A DNA stretch of 34,096 nt, from positions 338,175-372,270 of the forward strand of contig NW_008705578.1 in NCBI RefSeq assembly GCF_000186865.1, in the 5' to 3' direction. Below the pieces are notes generated by a model. That model saw only the letters and a program-made list of their open reading frames with translations, was not told the origin of the DNA and did not search any database. Positions 9,918 through 18,192 of this stretch are shown in pieces. Numbering within the stretch: the first letter of the stretch is position 1; each line of letters starts with the position of its first letter. Origin of the DNA: Aureococcus anophagefferens. Lineage: Eukaryota; Sar; Pelagophyceae; Pelagomonadales; Pelagomonadaceae. Position numbers and translations under genes: made by a program.

Positions 9918-10065
9918 TATGCAGCCAGCGAGGAGATTGGTAGCTCTACGATACGATCGTACGAGATCGTGTTTTTAAACTTGAGGAGCAGCCCCGACGG
10001 TGGTTGAGGCCGTGATCGCCGACAAGGTGCATCACCGGTGAGGCACATGGTGCAATTGCCACACG
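9918..10065. promoter_or_regulatory. Divergent promoter region, receptor gene / prolyl iminopeptidase
   Basis: Only 148 bases separate the two start codons, so both promoters must lie here. The segment is AT-richer than the genes and holds a palindrome TACGATCGTA at 9952..9961 inside a cluster of ACGAT/ATCGT words (9949..9971), followed by GTTTTTAAAC. No transcription start is visible. The regulatory role is inferred from position only. Confidence 0.5.
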
Positions 10066-11259
10066 ATGCTCCGACTGTCCGCACTCGCCTGTGCAGCGCG
10101 CGCCGTCCGCGCAATGGCGACGAAGGCGGACCTGCGCTACGTGGCGAAGCCGGCCTCGGACGCCAGCGGCAAGGTCGCGAGCCCCATCGTCTACCCGCGC
10201 AGCCTCTACCCGGAGGTCGAGCCCTTCGCCTCGGGCCACCTCGCCGTCGGCTCGGGCCACGAGATCTACTACGAGGAGTGCGGCAACAAGGCCGGCATCC
10301 CCGCCGTCTTCCTCCACGGCGGCCCCGGCGCGGGCTGCGACGCGCGGTCGCGGCGCTTCTTCGACCCGGCCGTGTTCCGCATCGTCGTGTTCGACCAGCG
10401 CGGCAGCGGCCGGTCGCGGCCGAACGCCGCGGACGACCTGGCGGGGTCGCTCGTCGAGAACACGACGCCGGCGCTCGTCGGCGACCTCGAGCAGCTCCGC
10501 GAGGCGCTCAAGATCGACACATGGGGCCTCGTGCTCGGCGGCTCGTGGGGCTCGACCCTGGCTTTGGCTTACGCCCAAGCCCACCCGGACCGCGTGCGGT
10601 CCCTGCTCCTGCGCGGCGTCTTCACCTTCTGCGCCGACGAGGTCGAGTACCTCTTCGTCGACGGCGGCACGGCGGGCCAGAACCCGGACGCGTGGGACCG
10701 CTATTTGGCGCACGTCGTCGACGCCGCGCCGTCGCCCGAGGCCGCGGACCTCGCGCGGGCCGACCCGCTCACGGCCTACTGGGACCTGCTCACCGGCGCC
10801 GACGCCGACGCGAGGAACGCGGCGGCCGCGGCCTTCGTCGGCTACGAGCTCTCGCTCTCCAAGTGCTTCATCGACCCGGCGATCATCGAGTCCGTGCTCT
10901 CGACGCCGTCGGTGCTCATCCCCTTCGCCGTCATGGAGGTCCACTACATGCGCGGCGCGGGCTTCATGGAGCGCGGCCAGCTCCTGCGGGACGCGAAAAA
11001 GATGGCCGACGCGGGCCACCTGCTCCGCGTCGCGCACGGCCGCGCGGACTACGTCTGCCGGCCCATGGCGGCACACCGCCTCCTCAAGGCGCTCAAGGCC
11101 GCGGGCCTGCCGGACGAGAACGCGGCCTGCGAGTACGTCGCGGGCGCGGGGCACTCCGACACGGAGCCGGGCCTCGTCGACGCCATGGTCCGCGCGTCCG
11201 ACGACCTCGCGGACATCCTCCTCTCCGAGAGCCACGAGTACGGGCCGCCGCCCTACTGA
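10066..11259 (+). CDS. Prolyl iminopeptidase (alpha/beta hydrolase, peptidase S33)
   Basis: Releases N-terminal proline from peptides. The 397 residues carry the full family set: oxyanion-hole motif HGGPGAGC, FDQRGSGRS, nucleophile elbow GGSWGS (Ser about residue 160), catalytic Asp in VAHGRADYVC and His in GAGHSD. The cap region is complete (VFTFCADEVEYLF, AYWDLLTG, YELSLSKC, EVHYM). The length is normal for eukaryotic homologues plus a leader. The ATG at 10066 adds MLRLSALACAARAVRA before a second Met at residue 17. This short basic hydrophobic leader could be an organelle signal, or the second Met could be the start. There is no intron. It is convergent with the next gene, with stops 31 bases apart. 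Confidence 0.93.
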   Translation: MLRLSALACAARAVRAMATKADLRYVAKPASDASGKVASPIVYPRSLYPEVEPFASGHLAVGSGHEIYYEECGNKAGIPAVFLHGGPGAGCDARSRRFFDPAVFRIVVFDQRGSGRSRPNAADDLAGSLVENTTPALVGDLEQLREALKIDTWGLVLGGSWGSTLALAYAQAHPDRVRSLLLRGVFTFCADEVEYLFVDGGTAGQNPDAWDRYLAHVVDAAPSPEAADLARADPLTAYWDLLTGADADARNAAAAAFVGYELSLSKCFIDPAIIESVLSTPSVLIPFAVMEVHYMRGAGFMERGQLLRDAKKMADAGHLLRVAHGRADYVCRPMAAHRLLKALKAAGLPDENAACEYVAGAGHSDTEPGLVDAMVRASDDLADILLSESHEYGPPPY

Positions 11260-11290
11260 AGAAGCCAAGCGTACTAAGCAAACGCGTATC

Positions 11291-12973
11291 CTAGAAGACG
11301 TAGCCCGCGGCGCGCTGGAGCTTCGCGTAGGCCGCGTCCTCGTCGAGCGCGGACGTGATGATCGTGAACTCGAACATGGGGCTCCGCACGCCAAAGTCGA
11401 TGTCGTCGACGACGGTCGCGAGGCGCGCCTTCACCGTCGCCGCGACGGCCGCCGCGAGGTCGTCGGGCGCGACGCCCGCGTTCGCCGGGTCCGCGGCCGC
11501 GCGGCCCGCCTCGACGCGCGCGAGCCGGTCCCGGAGCGCGTCGAGCGACTCGAGGCTCACCCAGACGCCGACGAGCCGCGCGCCGTCGAGCGCCGCGAGC
11601 TGCTTCGCCGTCGCGACGTCGCAGTCGACGAGGGCGACGCGGCCGTCCGCGCGGTCGAGCAACGCGGCGCGCGGCAGGCCCCGCTTCTTCGGCGCCGCGG
11701 CCTCGAGGAGCGTCGCGGCGTCGCCGTCGTCCTCGAAGACGACGGCCAGGCCGCCGCGATCCGCCTCGAAGTCGTCGTCGCGGAGGAGCACGTCGCCGTC
11801 CGCGGCGCCGCGGTCCGTCGTCGTCCACGCGGGCTTGGCGAAGCGCGCGTCGTCCGCGAGCAGGCGGTCGACGAGCGTCGTCTTGCCCGCGCCCGGCGGC
11901 CCGCAGACGACGAGCACCGTCTTCGACGTGTCGACGGCGTCCTCCGCGACGTCGCCCCGCTTCGCCGCGTCGCGCGCCTCGACGGCCGCGCGCGCGCCCT
12001 TGCCGAGCGATCCGGGGAGGAGGCCGACGACGTCGTCCGCCGTCGCGCCGGACCCGCCGAAGACCTGGCGGACGAGGAGCGGCACGCGGTAGGAGAGCAC
12101 GCCCGCGGCGGCGGCGACGAACTGGTCGAAGGGCACCAGGTTCAGGTTGCCCGGCGTCGAGCCGCCGGCGACGTTCGCCGCGGCGAGCCCGAGGAACGGG
12201 ACGACGGGGAACAGGAGCCGGTACTTGCTGAGGTCGAGGAGGGGCTTGCTGTCCTCGCCGGCCTGGTCCGCGAACTGGGAGAGGCCGAAGACGTAGGCGA
12301 GGCCGCCGGCGGCGCCGACGGCGTAGGCGCCGACGTCGGAGACGTCGCGCGTGATCGCCGCGGAGAGCACCAGGCCCGCGCCCGCCGCGAGCGCGGAGTC
12401 CGCGAGGAGCTGGGCCTTGAGGGCCTCGTACTCCTCCTTGGAGCGCTGCTCCGCGGCGTAGTCGAGCTTCGGCGTCCCGCCCTTGGGCACGAAGCCGTCG
12501 TCGAGCGCGCGGTACCCCGCGGCCTTGGGCAGGAGCCCGACGGCCGAGCCCGTGAGCGCCTTGCTCGCGGGCTCCGCCGTCTCCTGGCGCGCGAGCACGA
12601 AGGCGTCGTCCTCGCCCGCCGCCGTCGCCTCGAGGGGCACGAGCTCCGCGACGTCGACGGCGACGCGCCGCTTCCGCGCGCGCGCGGCGCTCGGGAGCCG
12701 CCAGACGTCGTTCGCCTGGTCCTCCAGCGGCACGACGTCCGCGAGCCACGCGGCGCCGCGCGGCTGTAGGGACCGGATCTGGCCGACCTTGGACTCGCCG
12801 GGCCAGTCGCCGGCGAAGGCGACGACGTCGCCGACGCGCGGCTCCGGCATCTCGACCTCCTGCGCGTCGGCGGCCGCGAGGCGCCGGTGGACGCGCGACG
12901 TCGGCGCGTGCGGCACGAGCGCATGCGTGGATAGTACGGACGCGACGAATGCGACGACGGCGCGCAGCATCAT
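11291..12973 (-). CDS. Plastid-targeted protein with guanylate-kinase-like domain
   Basis: The 560 residues begin MMLRAVVAFVASVLSTHALV, a signal-peptide-like leader followed by a basic Ser/Arg stretch, as expected for import into a complex plastid. A middle part with hydrophobic segments (ALAAGAGLVLSAAITRDVSD, GAYAVGAAGGLAYVFGL, LLFPVVPFLGLAAANVAGG) suggests membrane association. The C-terminal ~200 residues resemble guanylate kinase: P-loop GPPGAGKTTL, then FEFTIITSALDEDAAYAKL, which matches the family's closing helix. The usual GMP-binding residues are not obvious and the domain is divergent, so NMP kinase activity is uncertain; it may be a regulatory nucleotide-binding domain. A linker rich in Ala/Asp lies between. 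There is no intron. Confidence 0.7.
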   Translation of the reverse strand: MMLRAVVAFVASVLSTHALVPHAPTSRVHRRLAAADAQEVEMPEPRVGDVVAFAGDWPGESKVGQIRSLQPRGAAWLADVVPLEDQANDVWRLPSAARARKRRVAVDVAELVPLEATAAGEDDAFVLARQETAEPASKALTGSAVGLLPKAAGYRALDDGFVPKGGTPKLDYAAEQRSKEEYEALKAQLLADSALAAGAGLVLSAAITRDVSDVGAYAVGAAGGLAYVFGLSQFADQAGEDSKPLLDLSKYRLLFPVVPFLGLAAANVAGGSTPGNLNLVPFDQFVAAAAGVLSYRVPLLVRQVFGGSGATADDVVGLLPGSLGKGARAAVEARDAAKRGDVAEDAVDTSKTVLVVCGPPGAGKTTLVDRLLADDARFAKPAWTTTDRGAADGDVLLRDDDFEADRGGLAVVFEDDGDAATLLEAAAPKKRGLPRAALLDRADGRVALVDCDVATAKQLAALDGARLVGVWVSLESLDALRDRLARVEAGRAAADPANAGVAPDDLAAAVAATVKARLATVVDDIDFGVRSPMFEFTIITSALDEDAAYAKLQRAAGYVF

Positions 12974-13707
12974 CGCATCGACCGCGGTCGCGGGTGATGG
13001 CCGGCGCGTTCTCGCGCTGGTTGCAGCTCTTGCGCCCGAGCGGCGGCTCGGTCGTCGCGAGCTCTTGGGCCGCCCGGGGGGTCCGCGCCGCGTCCGACGG
13101 AGTCCGCGTGTGGCTCTCTCGCGCGCAGTCTCGGCTGAGCGAGTTCGACGTCAAGATCGTCAAGAACATCGCGGGAGATGATTATACACGGCAAGAGAGC
13201 GTGCTGAGACGCTTCAGCACTCTGGGCTGCGAGAACGACCTGAGCCAGCTCATCATCGACGCGTTTCCCGACCGACGACGGCATCGTAGGCCCGTGGCGA
13301 AGTCCTCGGGATTCAGCTTCGCGGGCACTCGGGCGGCCCACTCGGCAAAGTACCCGGCGTCGCCTGGTAGGTCCGGTTCGTGCGAGAGGCGTTCTCGGAG
13401 CTCCTCGTTGGCCTCTCGCGCGCGTGCCGTCTGCTCGGTGAAGTCCTTCGCGTTCGCCACAGGGCCGCGTCGGCAAGCTCGCCGCCGTCGGCTGCGAGGC
13501 CGGGATCGGCCAGCCGGCCGTGTCGTGCATACTCGACGGCATCCGCGTGTCGCACGGCCGTGCGGCCCGCGCCCGTCATCCAGCCGGGCTCCCCGGCCTC
13601 CGCCGTCCCGTCTTCGTCGTCCAGCGAGGAACCGCTCCCCGTCGAGCCCTCGACCTCGCCTCCGCCCACGACACCAGACCAACCCACAAAACGAACCCCA
13701 TTTCCTC
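12974..13707. other. Zone of broken or ambiguous reading frames
   Basis: Coding-like pieces occur on both strands without a continuous gene. On the plus strand an ORF from ATG 12997 reads MAGAFSRWLQLLRPSGG and later FDVKIVKNIAGDDYTRQES and FSTLGCENDLSQLIIDAFP, then turns Arg-rich near 13280. On the minus strand, ANAKDFTEQTARAREANEEL, DLPGDAGYFAEWAARVPAKL and NPEDFATGL lie at about 13460..13290. Their apparent upstream continuation (HADAVEYARHGRLADPGLAA, 13560..13470) is in a different frame, as after a single-base indel. A decayed gene or insertion is likely. None of the pieces belongs to a family I recognise. Confidence 0.35.
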
Positions 13708-14406
13708 TTAGTCCCCCTTCTGCATCTTGCGGTAGGCGGTCATGAGCGCGCGCGACCGCGCGGACTTGAGGTCGAGCATCTTCTGCGCGACGGGGTAGCC
13801 CGCGACGAGGGCCATGCCGAACCAGCCCGCGCAGCTCCGCCAGGAGAAGGCGAAGCGCTTGCGCGCGAGGAAGACGACGGCGGCGCCCTCGACGGCGTTC
13901 GCCGCGAGGACGCCGAGCGTGCAGTACGTGAGGAACTCCTTCGACGACGGCACGTCCTCCTCGTGGAGCCCGGCCCAGCGCGCGACGCGCTCCTCGAGCA
14001 CGTGGACGCCGTGCTTGTGGCCCCAGGCGAAGATGAGCACGGCCCACATCACGACGACGAACGCCGTCATCGGCGTCACGGGGAAGCGCGGCCGCGACGC
14101 GCGCTCCCGCAGCTCCGCGAGCTCCTTCTTCACGGCGTCGACCGTCGTGCAGGGCGCGGTGCGGTAGGTCACGCGGTGGTGCACCGCCTGGCCCCGGTTG
14201 TTCAGGCAGCGCATGTCGAAGCCGCAGGCGTCGGCGCGGTCGACGACGGCCATGGACGCGTTCGTGACGCCGAGCTCCCAGGACAGGATGACTAAAGTGA
14301 CGATGTCGTTGTTCAGGTTCTTCACGACCCACTCGTCGACCGTGCGCGGCGGCGTCACGGTCGGTTTGGGTTGTTTGCGCCTTTGCGCCGGCGCGGCAGT
14401 GCTCAT
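13708..14406 (-). CDS. Small multi-pass membrane protein, unknown function
   Basis: The chosen start (14406) gives MSTAAPAQRRKQPKPTVTPP, 232 residues. An upstream in-frame ATG at 14496 would add 30 residues rich in Cys, Arg and His that look untranslated. After a basic Pro-rich N-terminus come a conserved-looking segment (DEWVVKNLNNDIVTLVILSW, NASMAVVDRADACGFDMRCL) and three likely membrane helices (MTAFVVVMWAVLIFAW, YCTLGVLAANAVEGAAVVFL, WFGMALVAGYPVAQ). The tail is basic (SARSRALMTAYRKMQKGD). I do not recognise the family. The intergenic region upstream is shared with the divergent fibrillin gene. Confidence 0.7.
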   Translation of the reverse strand: MSTAAPAQRRKQPKPTVTPPRTVDEWVVKNLNNDIVTLVILSWELGVTNASMAVVDRADACGFDMRCLNNRGQAVHHRVTYRTAPCTTVDAVKKELAELRERASRPRFPVTPMTAFVVVMWAVLIFAWGHKHGVHVLEERVARWAGLHEEDVPSSKEFLTYCTLGVLAANAVEGAAVVFLARKRFAFSWRSCAGWFGMALVAGYPVAQKMLDLKSARSRALMTAYRKMQKGD

Positions 14407-14622
14407 ATTTTGCCTCGCTTCGGCGATGCCAACGATGAAGCGATGATGCCGCTTGGTTGAACGGCACGCCATCGGGCATCGAGCTGTCACGCCCATCGAG
14501 CATCGAGCTGTCGACGACGCGCTGCTCGACGCCGCGTAGTCTCAAAGCGACAGAGGAAAAAAAAGCTGTCGACCGACGAGACGTCTGCTCGACGACCAAG
14601 TAGCACGCGAAACAACAGAAAA
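14407..14622. promoter_or_regulatory. Divergent promoter region with repeated GCATCGAGCTGTC
   Basis: The 216 bases separate the starts of the membrane-protein gene and the fibrillin gene. The 13-mer GCATCGAGCTGTC occurs at 14476..14488 and 14500..14512, and the related GCTGTCGAC recurs near 14565. A purine run GAGGAAAAAAAAGC lies at about 14553..14566. A regulatory role is inferred from position and repetition only. Confidence 0.45.
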
Positions 14623-15612
14623 ATGCATCGCAGCCAGCTCTTCGCGCTGCTCGCCACGGCGTCGGCCTTCGCGCCGCCGCGCGGCCACGCGGCGCTGACG
14701 CGCAGCGCGCCGTCGCCGCAGCGCACCACCCGGCGCTCCATGGACGAGGATGCCACCTACGAGGCGCCGTCGGACTCGACCACCATCGACGACGTCATCG
14801 ACGTCGAGCAGGGCGCCGACGACCGCGACGCCGACGCGCTCAAGCGCGAGCTGCTCATCAAGATGAGCGCGTCCGCGCGCGGCCAGGCCAAGAGCGAGTA
14901 CCTCAACGACGACGTCGAGGAGATCGCGTCGCGCCTCGAGGCGACGCGGCCGTCCGCCGTGTCGCTCGACGACGTGCGGGGCCGCTGGTCCTTGGGCTTC
15001 TGCTCGACGCAGCTGTTCCGGTCGTCGCCCTTCTGGATGGCGGGCCGCGCGACGTGCAAGGACGGCAAGGAGGCCGAGCGCTACGACTGGTTCTGCGAGA
15101 TGCACCGCAAGGCGACGATGGTGTCGGAGATCGGCGCCGTGCGCCAGATCATCTCCGAGGACGCCCTCGTCTCCGAGTTCGAGACGACGGTCGCGGCGTT
15201 GCCCATGCGCGTCGGCGGCGCGATGCCGCTGAACGTTTTAGGGTCCATCGTGTCCACGGCGTCCATCGAGGGCGTCGGCTCCGCGGCCGACGGGTCGCTG
15301 GAGCTCGAGCTGCTCATGGGCGACGTCGAGGTCAAGGGGTCGAACCTGCCGGGCATCCGCCAGGCGCTGGACGCGGGCGCGAAGCTCGACTCGCGCGCGC
15401 TCTCGGACGCGCTGCCCATCGACACGCCGCGGCCCGTCTTCGCGTGCACCTACGCCGACGACGAGATCCGCATCTCCCGCGACGGCGACCGCAACCTGTA
15501 CGTCTACGTCAAGGAGAGCGGCGACACGACGCCGACGGCCTACGACGACGTCGCCGCGGACCTCGGGATCCCCGCGCTCGTCTCCGGCGTGCTCAACGCG
15601 ATCTCGTCGTAA
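14623..15612 (+). CDS. Plastid fibrillin / plastid-lipid-associated (PAP) protein
   Basis: PAP/fibrillin proteins are lipocalin-like proteins of plastoglobules and thylakoids. The leader MHRSQLFALLATASAFAPPR ends in the ASAFAP motif that marks import into stramenopile plastids across four membranes (signal peptide cut before the Phe, then transit peptide). The 329-residue product then has the family layout: an N-terminal helical part (DALKRELLIKMSASARGQAK, EEIASRLEATRPS), the lipocalin start DVRGRWSLGFCSTQLF, mid strands (GVGSAADGSLELELLMGDVE) and the C-terminal YADDEIRISRDGDRNLYVYV closing strand. The length is typical. There is no intron. The stop lies 6 bases from that of the convergent RING gene, so the two 3' UTRs must overlap. 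Confidence 0.88.
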   Translation: MHRSQLFALLATASAFAPPRGHAALTRSAPSPQRTTRRSMDEDATYEAPSDSTTIDDVIDVEQGADDRDADALKRELLIKMSASARGQAKSEYLNDDVEEIASRLEATRPSAVSLDDVRGRWSLGFCSTQLFRSSPFWMAGRATCKDGKEAERYDWFCEMHRKATMVSEIGAVRQIISEDALVSEFETTVAALPMRVGGAMPLNVLGSIVSTASIEGVGSAADGSLELELLMGDVEVKGSNLPGIRQALDAGAKLDSRALSDALPIDTPRPVFACTYADDEIRISRDGDRNLYVYVKESGDTTPTAYDDVAADLGIPALVSGVLNAISS

Positions 15613-15618
15613 GTCACG

Positions 15619-16934
15619 TTACGGCGTATACACGCGCTGCAGGCTGCCCTCGACGGGCGCGCGGCACACGGGACACCGCTCGCACGCCTTCGCGCAGACC
15701 GCGCCTATCGCGATGGCGATGTCCCCAGCCCGGAAAAGGACGCTGGAACACGCAAACGACGAGGTGCCCGCAGGTCAAAAAGACGACGTCGCGCTTCTGC
15801 GACAGGCACACGATGCACGTCGCGTCGTCGTCGGCGCGCGCGAGCTCCGCGCGCGCGGCGCGGCGCCCGGCCTCCGTCGCCAGCCGCGCGGCGATGGCCG
15901 GCAGGCCCTTGGCGAGGTCGTCGAGGTCGCGCTGCGGCAGCGCGGTCTCGTCGCCCGCGAGCATGGCGAGGAGCGTCGCCGCGTCCGGCTTCGCGTCCAG
16001 CTTGCGCTTCGCCGCGTCGAGCTCGTCGCTCAGCGCCTGCCGCGGCGATCAACGGTCGAAACTCCCTCGGGACGCCGCGAGGAGCGCCCGTTCCCGCCGC
16101 AGGGACGCCTCCAGGCTCGCGCCGCGCGCCGCGGCGAGCTCGCGCTCCGCGTCGCGGTCGCGCTCCGCGTTGGCCAGGTCGTTGGCGATGAGTTCGCCGT
16201 TGGCGATCTCGCACTCGACGTCGTCGCGCGCGCGCTCCAACTGCGCCTTGACGCGCTCGAGCTCCCGCGAGACCTGGATGCATCGTCGCGAAACCGTTCC
16301 GAAAAAATTGCGACGCCGGCCCGCGAACGGCGCCGACGCGCGACAGGCGGCCCTCGAGGGAGCCGAGGCGCGACGCGTGGTAGTCCAACTCGCGCTCGAC
16401 GGACGCCATCTGCGCTCCCAGGCCCGTGAACGCGAGCGCGACGCGGCTCTCGACGTACTTGAGCGCCGTGCGATTCCGCGGGCTCTCCGGCGGCGGCGGC
16501 TCCTTCTTCCGCCGGGGCCGCCGCCGCCGGCCCCGGCGCGGCCGCGGCGACAGGCGCTCGTCGTCGTCGACGCGGACCGTGGCCGCGACGGCGACGCGGC
16601 GCGGGTAGCGGACGCGCGCGGGGTAGGTCGCCGCCCAGGGCTCGAGCAACGCGCCGTCGACGTCGACGGCCGTCGCGACGCGCTCGTCGTCGACGCGCGC
16701 CGTGACGCCGGAGAGGCCGTAGCGGTCGCCGCCGTCGTCCGGCGCGTCGGCGCCGAGCGCCTCGCGGGCCACCGCGGCGAGGAAGACGCGCGCCGTCGCG
16801 CGCCGCAGCACGTCGTCGGTCTGCTTGCTCGTCAACTCCTTGGACACCTCGAGCGACCGCGCCGGCGCGTCGTCGAGGACGACGACGAGCGTCACGTCGA
16901 CGCGCACGAGCGTCGCGCCGCGGCGGGCGGCCAT
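15619..16934 (-). CDS. Coiled-coil RING-finger protein (probable E3 ubiquitin ligase)
   Basis: Four exons (16934..16329, 16273..16079, 16036..15754, 15704..15619) give 389 residues. The N-terminal part is a globular region starting MAARRGATLVRVDVTLVVVL, followed by a basic PRPRRGRRRRPRRKK tract. A long charged coiled coil spans exons 1 and 2 (QMASVERELDYHASRLGSLE, RELERVKAQLERARDDVE). The C-terminus is a C3HC4 RING: CIVCLSQKRDVVFLTCGHLV, then VC-AVC and RCPVC, ending SLQRVYTP. The last junction was placed by the strict RING spacing C-x-H-x3-C-x2-C-x6-C-x2-C. Such proteins use the RING to recruit an E2; the substrate is unknown. The position of the second intron is the least certain. Confidence 0.8.
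15705..15753 (-). other. 49-base GC-AG intron in the RING domain
   Basis: The gene strand reads GTCGTTT then GCGTGTTCCAGCGTCC...GCGATAG then GCGCGGTC. Only this cut restores the RING zinc spacing (CGHLVVC then AVC, with a split T|GC codon). No GT donor gives the right phase. The donor-side octamer GCGTGTTC and the exon-start octamer GCGCGGTC match at 6 of 8 positions. The first 16 bases match the intron at 9744..9797 at 15 positions. Confidence 0.8.
16037..16078 (-). other. Very short inferred intron (39-42 bases) of the RING gene
   Basis: The coiled-coil frame runs into TGA just after SRGSFDR. Coding resumes as ALSDELDAAKRKLD after the acceptor CGCGGCAG. GT donors nearby are out of phase. 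A GC donor at 16078 or 16075 keeps phase, giving 42 or 39 bases. CCGTTGATC could serve as a branch site. Confidence 0.5.
16274..16328 (-). other. 55-base GT-AG intron of the RING gene
   Basis: The donor GTTCGCGGG follows GTCGGCGCC; the acceptor GCATCCAG precedes GTCTCGCGGG. Donor side and exon start are similar words (GT-TCGCGGG and GTCTCGCGGG), as after an old target duplication. Splicing joins SRVGA to VSRELERVKAQLE within the coiled coil, phase 0. The interior is AT-rich (CAATTTTTTCGG). Confidence 0.75.
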
Positions 16935-17187
16935 GGAGGTCTTCGAGGGGCGGGCTTGGGAGTGGCAGGACGAGGGAGCGGCGTCTGCCCTTCGAGTGGG
17001 GCGGGCGTGGTGTCCACGGCCGGAGACGACGATCAGCCCCGAATGCGTCGCCACTGGAGACGACGTCCAGCCCCGAATGACGAAGACGACGTTCCCGTTG
17101 TTGTGAGAGCGTCTCTTGGGGGCAGCCGGAGAGCAGCGCAACGACTGGCAAACCTTACCCTCAACTGGCAAAAATCTCGGCACGCGC
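16935..17187. promoter_or_regulatory. Divergent promoter region with short direct repeats
   Basis: The 253 bases separate the RING gene and the dioxygenase gene. CAGCCCCGAATG occurs twice (near 17034 and 17071), ACTGGCAAA occurs twice (near 17143 and 17163), and GGGAGTGGCAGGACGAGG at about 16967 recurs at about 17214 inside the first codons of the dioxygenase. A weak ORF with ATG at 17116 crosses the region. Promoter function is inferred from position. Confidence 0.45.
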
Positions 17188-18168
17188 ATGGCGGCATCCC
17201 TCGCCGTGGCGAGGGAGTGGCAGGACGAGGTCCCAGCCCGGTGGACGGACGACCCGGAGCCGTGGGAGGACGGAACCGACGCGGGCGACGCGACGGAGGA
17301 GGACCACCCGGAGCCGTCGCCGCCCAGCGCGCCGCAGAGGCCGCCGAAGCGCACCGCCGCGGAGCGCGACGCGCTGGCCCTGGCCTACCTGCGGCGGCCG
17401 CAGATCGTCAAGTTCGACACGTCGCGGCACCGCTGGCGCGAGGCCGTGTGCAAAGCTTTGGGCGTCGAGTGCGGCGGCGACGGCGGCGCGGCGGCGCTCG
17501 CGGCGTTGGCGCCCGCGCCGCTGGGCGCGGGCTCGCGCGGCGGCGCGCGCGGCACGGGCACGCCGTGGATCCGCCGGTGGAAGAGCCGCGCGCCCGACGT
17601 CGCGGCGGAGGTCATCGCGGTCTACGTCGGGTTCGTGCGCGACGTCGTCCAGGCGCGGCTGTCGCGCGTCTGCGCGGAATTCGGGAGCGCCGCCATGGCC
17701 GGCGGGCTCCTCTTCCAGCGCGAGCCGAGCTTCCGCTGCCACACGCCGAGCCCGCGGCCGACGGGCCGGCCCCACACGGACGCGGACTACGGCCACCAGT
17801 CCGCGGAGCTCAACGTCTGGGTGCCCGTGACGCGCGCGTCGGGGGCGAACTCGCTCTACGCCGAGTCCGCGCCGGGCGAGGGCGACTACGCGGCCTTCGA
17901 CGTCGACTACGGCGACGCCGTCTTCTTCTGGGGCAACCAGTGCCGCCACTACACCGTCGCCAACGACTCGGGCGCCGCGCGCGTGTCCATCGACTGCCGC
18001 GTGCTGCCCCGCGCGCTCCACGACCCGGACGAGAAGCGCAAGGACGGCGGCGCGAAGACGGCCTTCCACGTCGGGGGCTACTACGCCGCGCTCCTCCCGT
18101 CGGGCGCCATCGACGACGCCGTCAACCGGCCCAAGGGCTACGGCTGCCTCTTCACGCCCTACGCGTAA
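17188..18168 (+). CDS. 2OG-Fe(II) dioxygenase, StrG/PhyH-like
   Basis: The 326 residues begin MAASLAVAREWQDEVPARW; an upstream ATG at 17116 would add 24 unlikely residues. The catalytic core is clear: HTDADYGHQSAELNVWVPVT carries the iron-binding H-x-D. ANSLYAESAPGEGDY and VDYGDAVFFWGNQCRHYTV carry the distal His, and ARVSIDCRVLP includes the Arg expected to bind 2-oxoglutarate. This HxD-YGHQ...E-N-W-P pattern is that of the StrG-like family seen in algae and some bacterial antibiotic clusters, whose substrates are mostly unknown. The N-terminal third is acidic and Pro-rich without a domain. There is no targeting signal or intron. It converges on the SDR gene, with stops 24 bases apart. Confidence 0.8.
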   Translation: MAASLAVAREWQDEVPARWTDDPEPWEDGTDAGDATEEDHPEPSPPSAPQRPPKRTAAERDALALAYLRRPQIVKFDTSRHRWREAVCKALGVECGGDGGAAALAALAPAPLGAGSRGGARGTGTPWIRRWKSRAPDVAAEVIAVYVGFVRDVVQARLSRVCAEFGSAAMAGGLLFQREPSFRCHTPSPRPTGRPHTDADYGHQSAELNVWVPVTRASGANSLYAESAPGEGDYAAFDVDYGDAVFFWGNQCRHYTVANDSGAARVSIDCRVLPRALHDPDEKRKDGGAKTAFHVGGYYAALLPSGAIDDAVNRPKGYGCLFTPYA

Positions 18169-18192
18169 ATTTTGCGACGACGCGGCGTTGTG

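Noticed and set aside
10091..12769. Plus-strand ORF of 892 codons across two genes
   Set aside because: It overlaps the iminopeptidase in another frame and then runs antisense to the kinase-like gene. Composition is shadow-like (Arg/Ser/Thr runs).
17116..17187. Upstream start of the dioxygenase gene
   Set aside because: The added residues come from a repeat-bearing, AT-richer segment with non-coding codon use.
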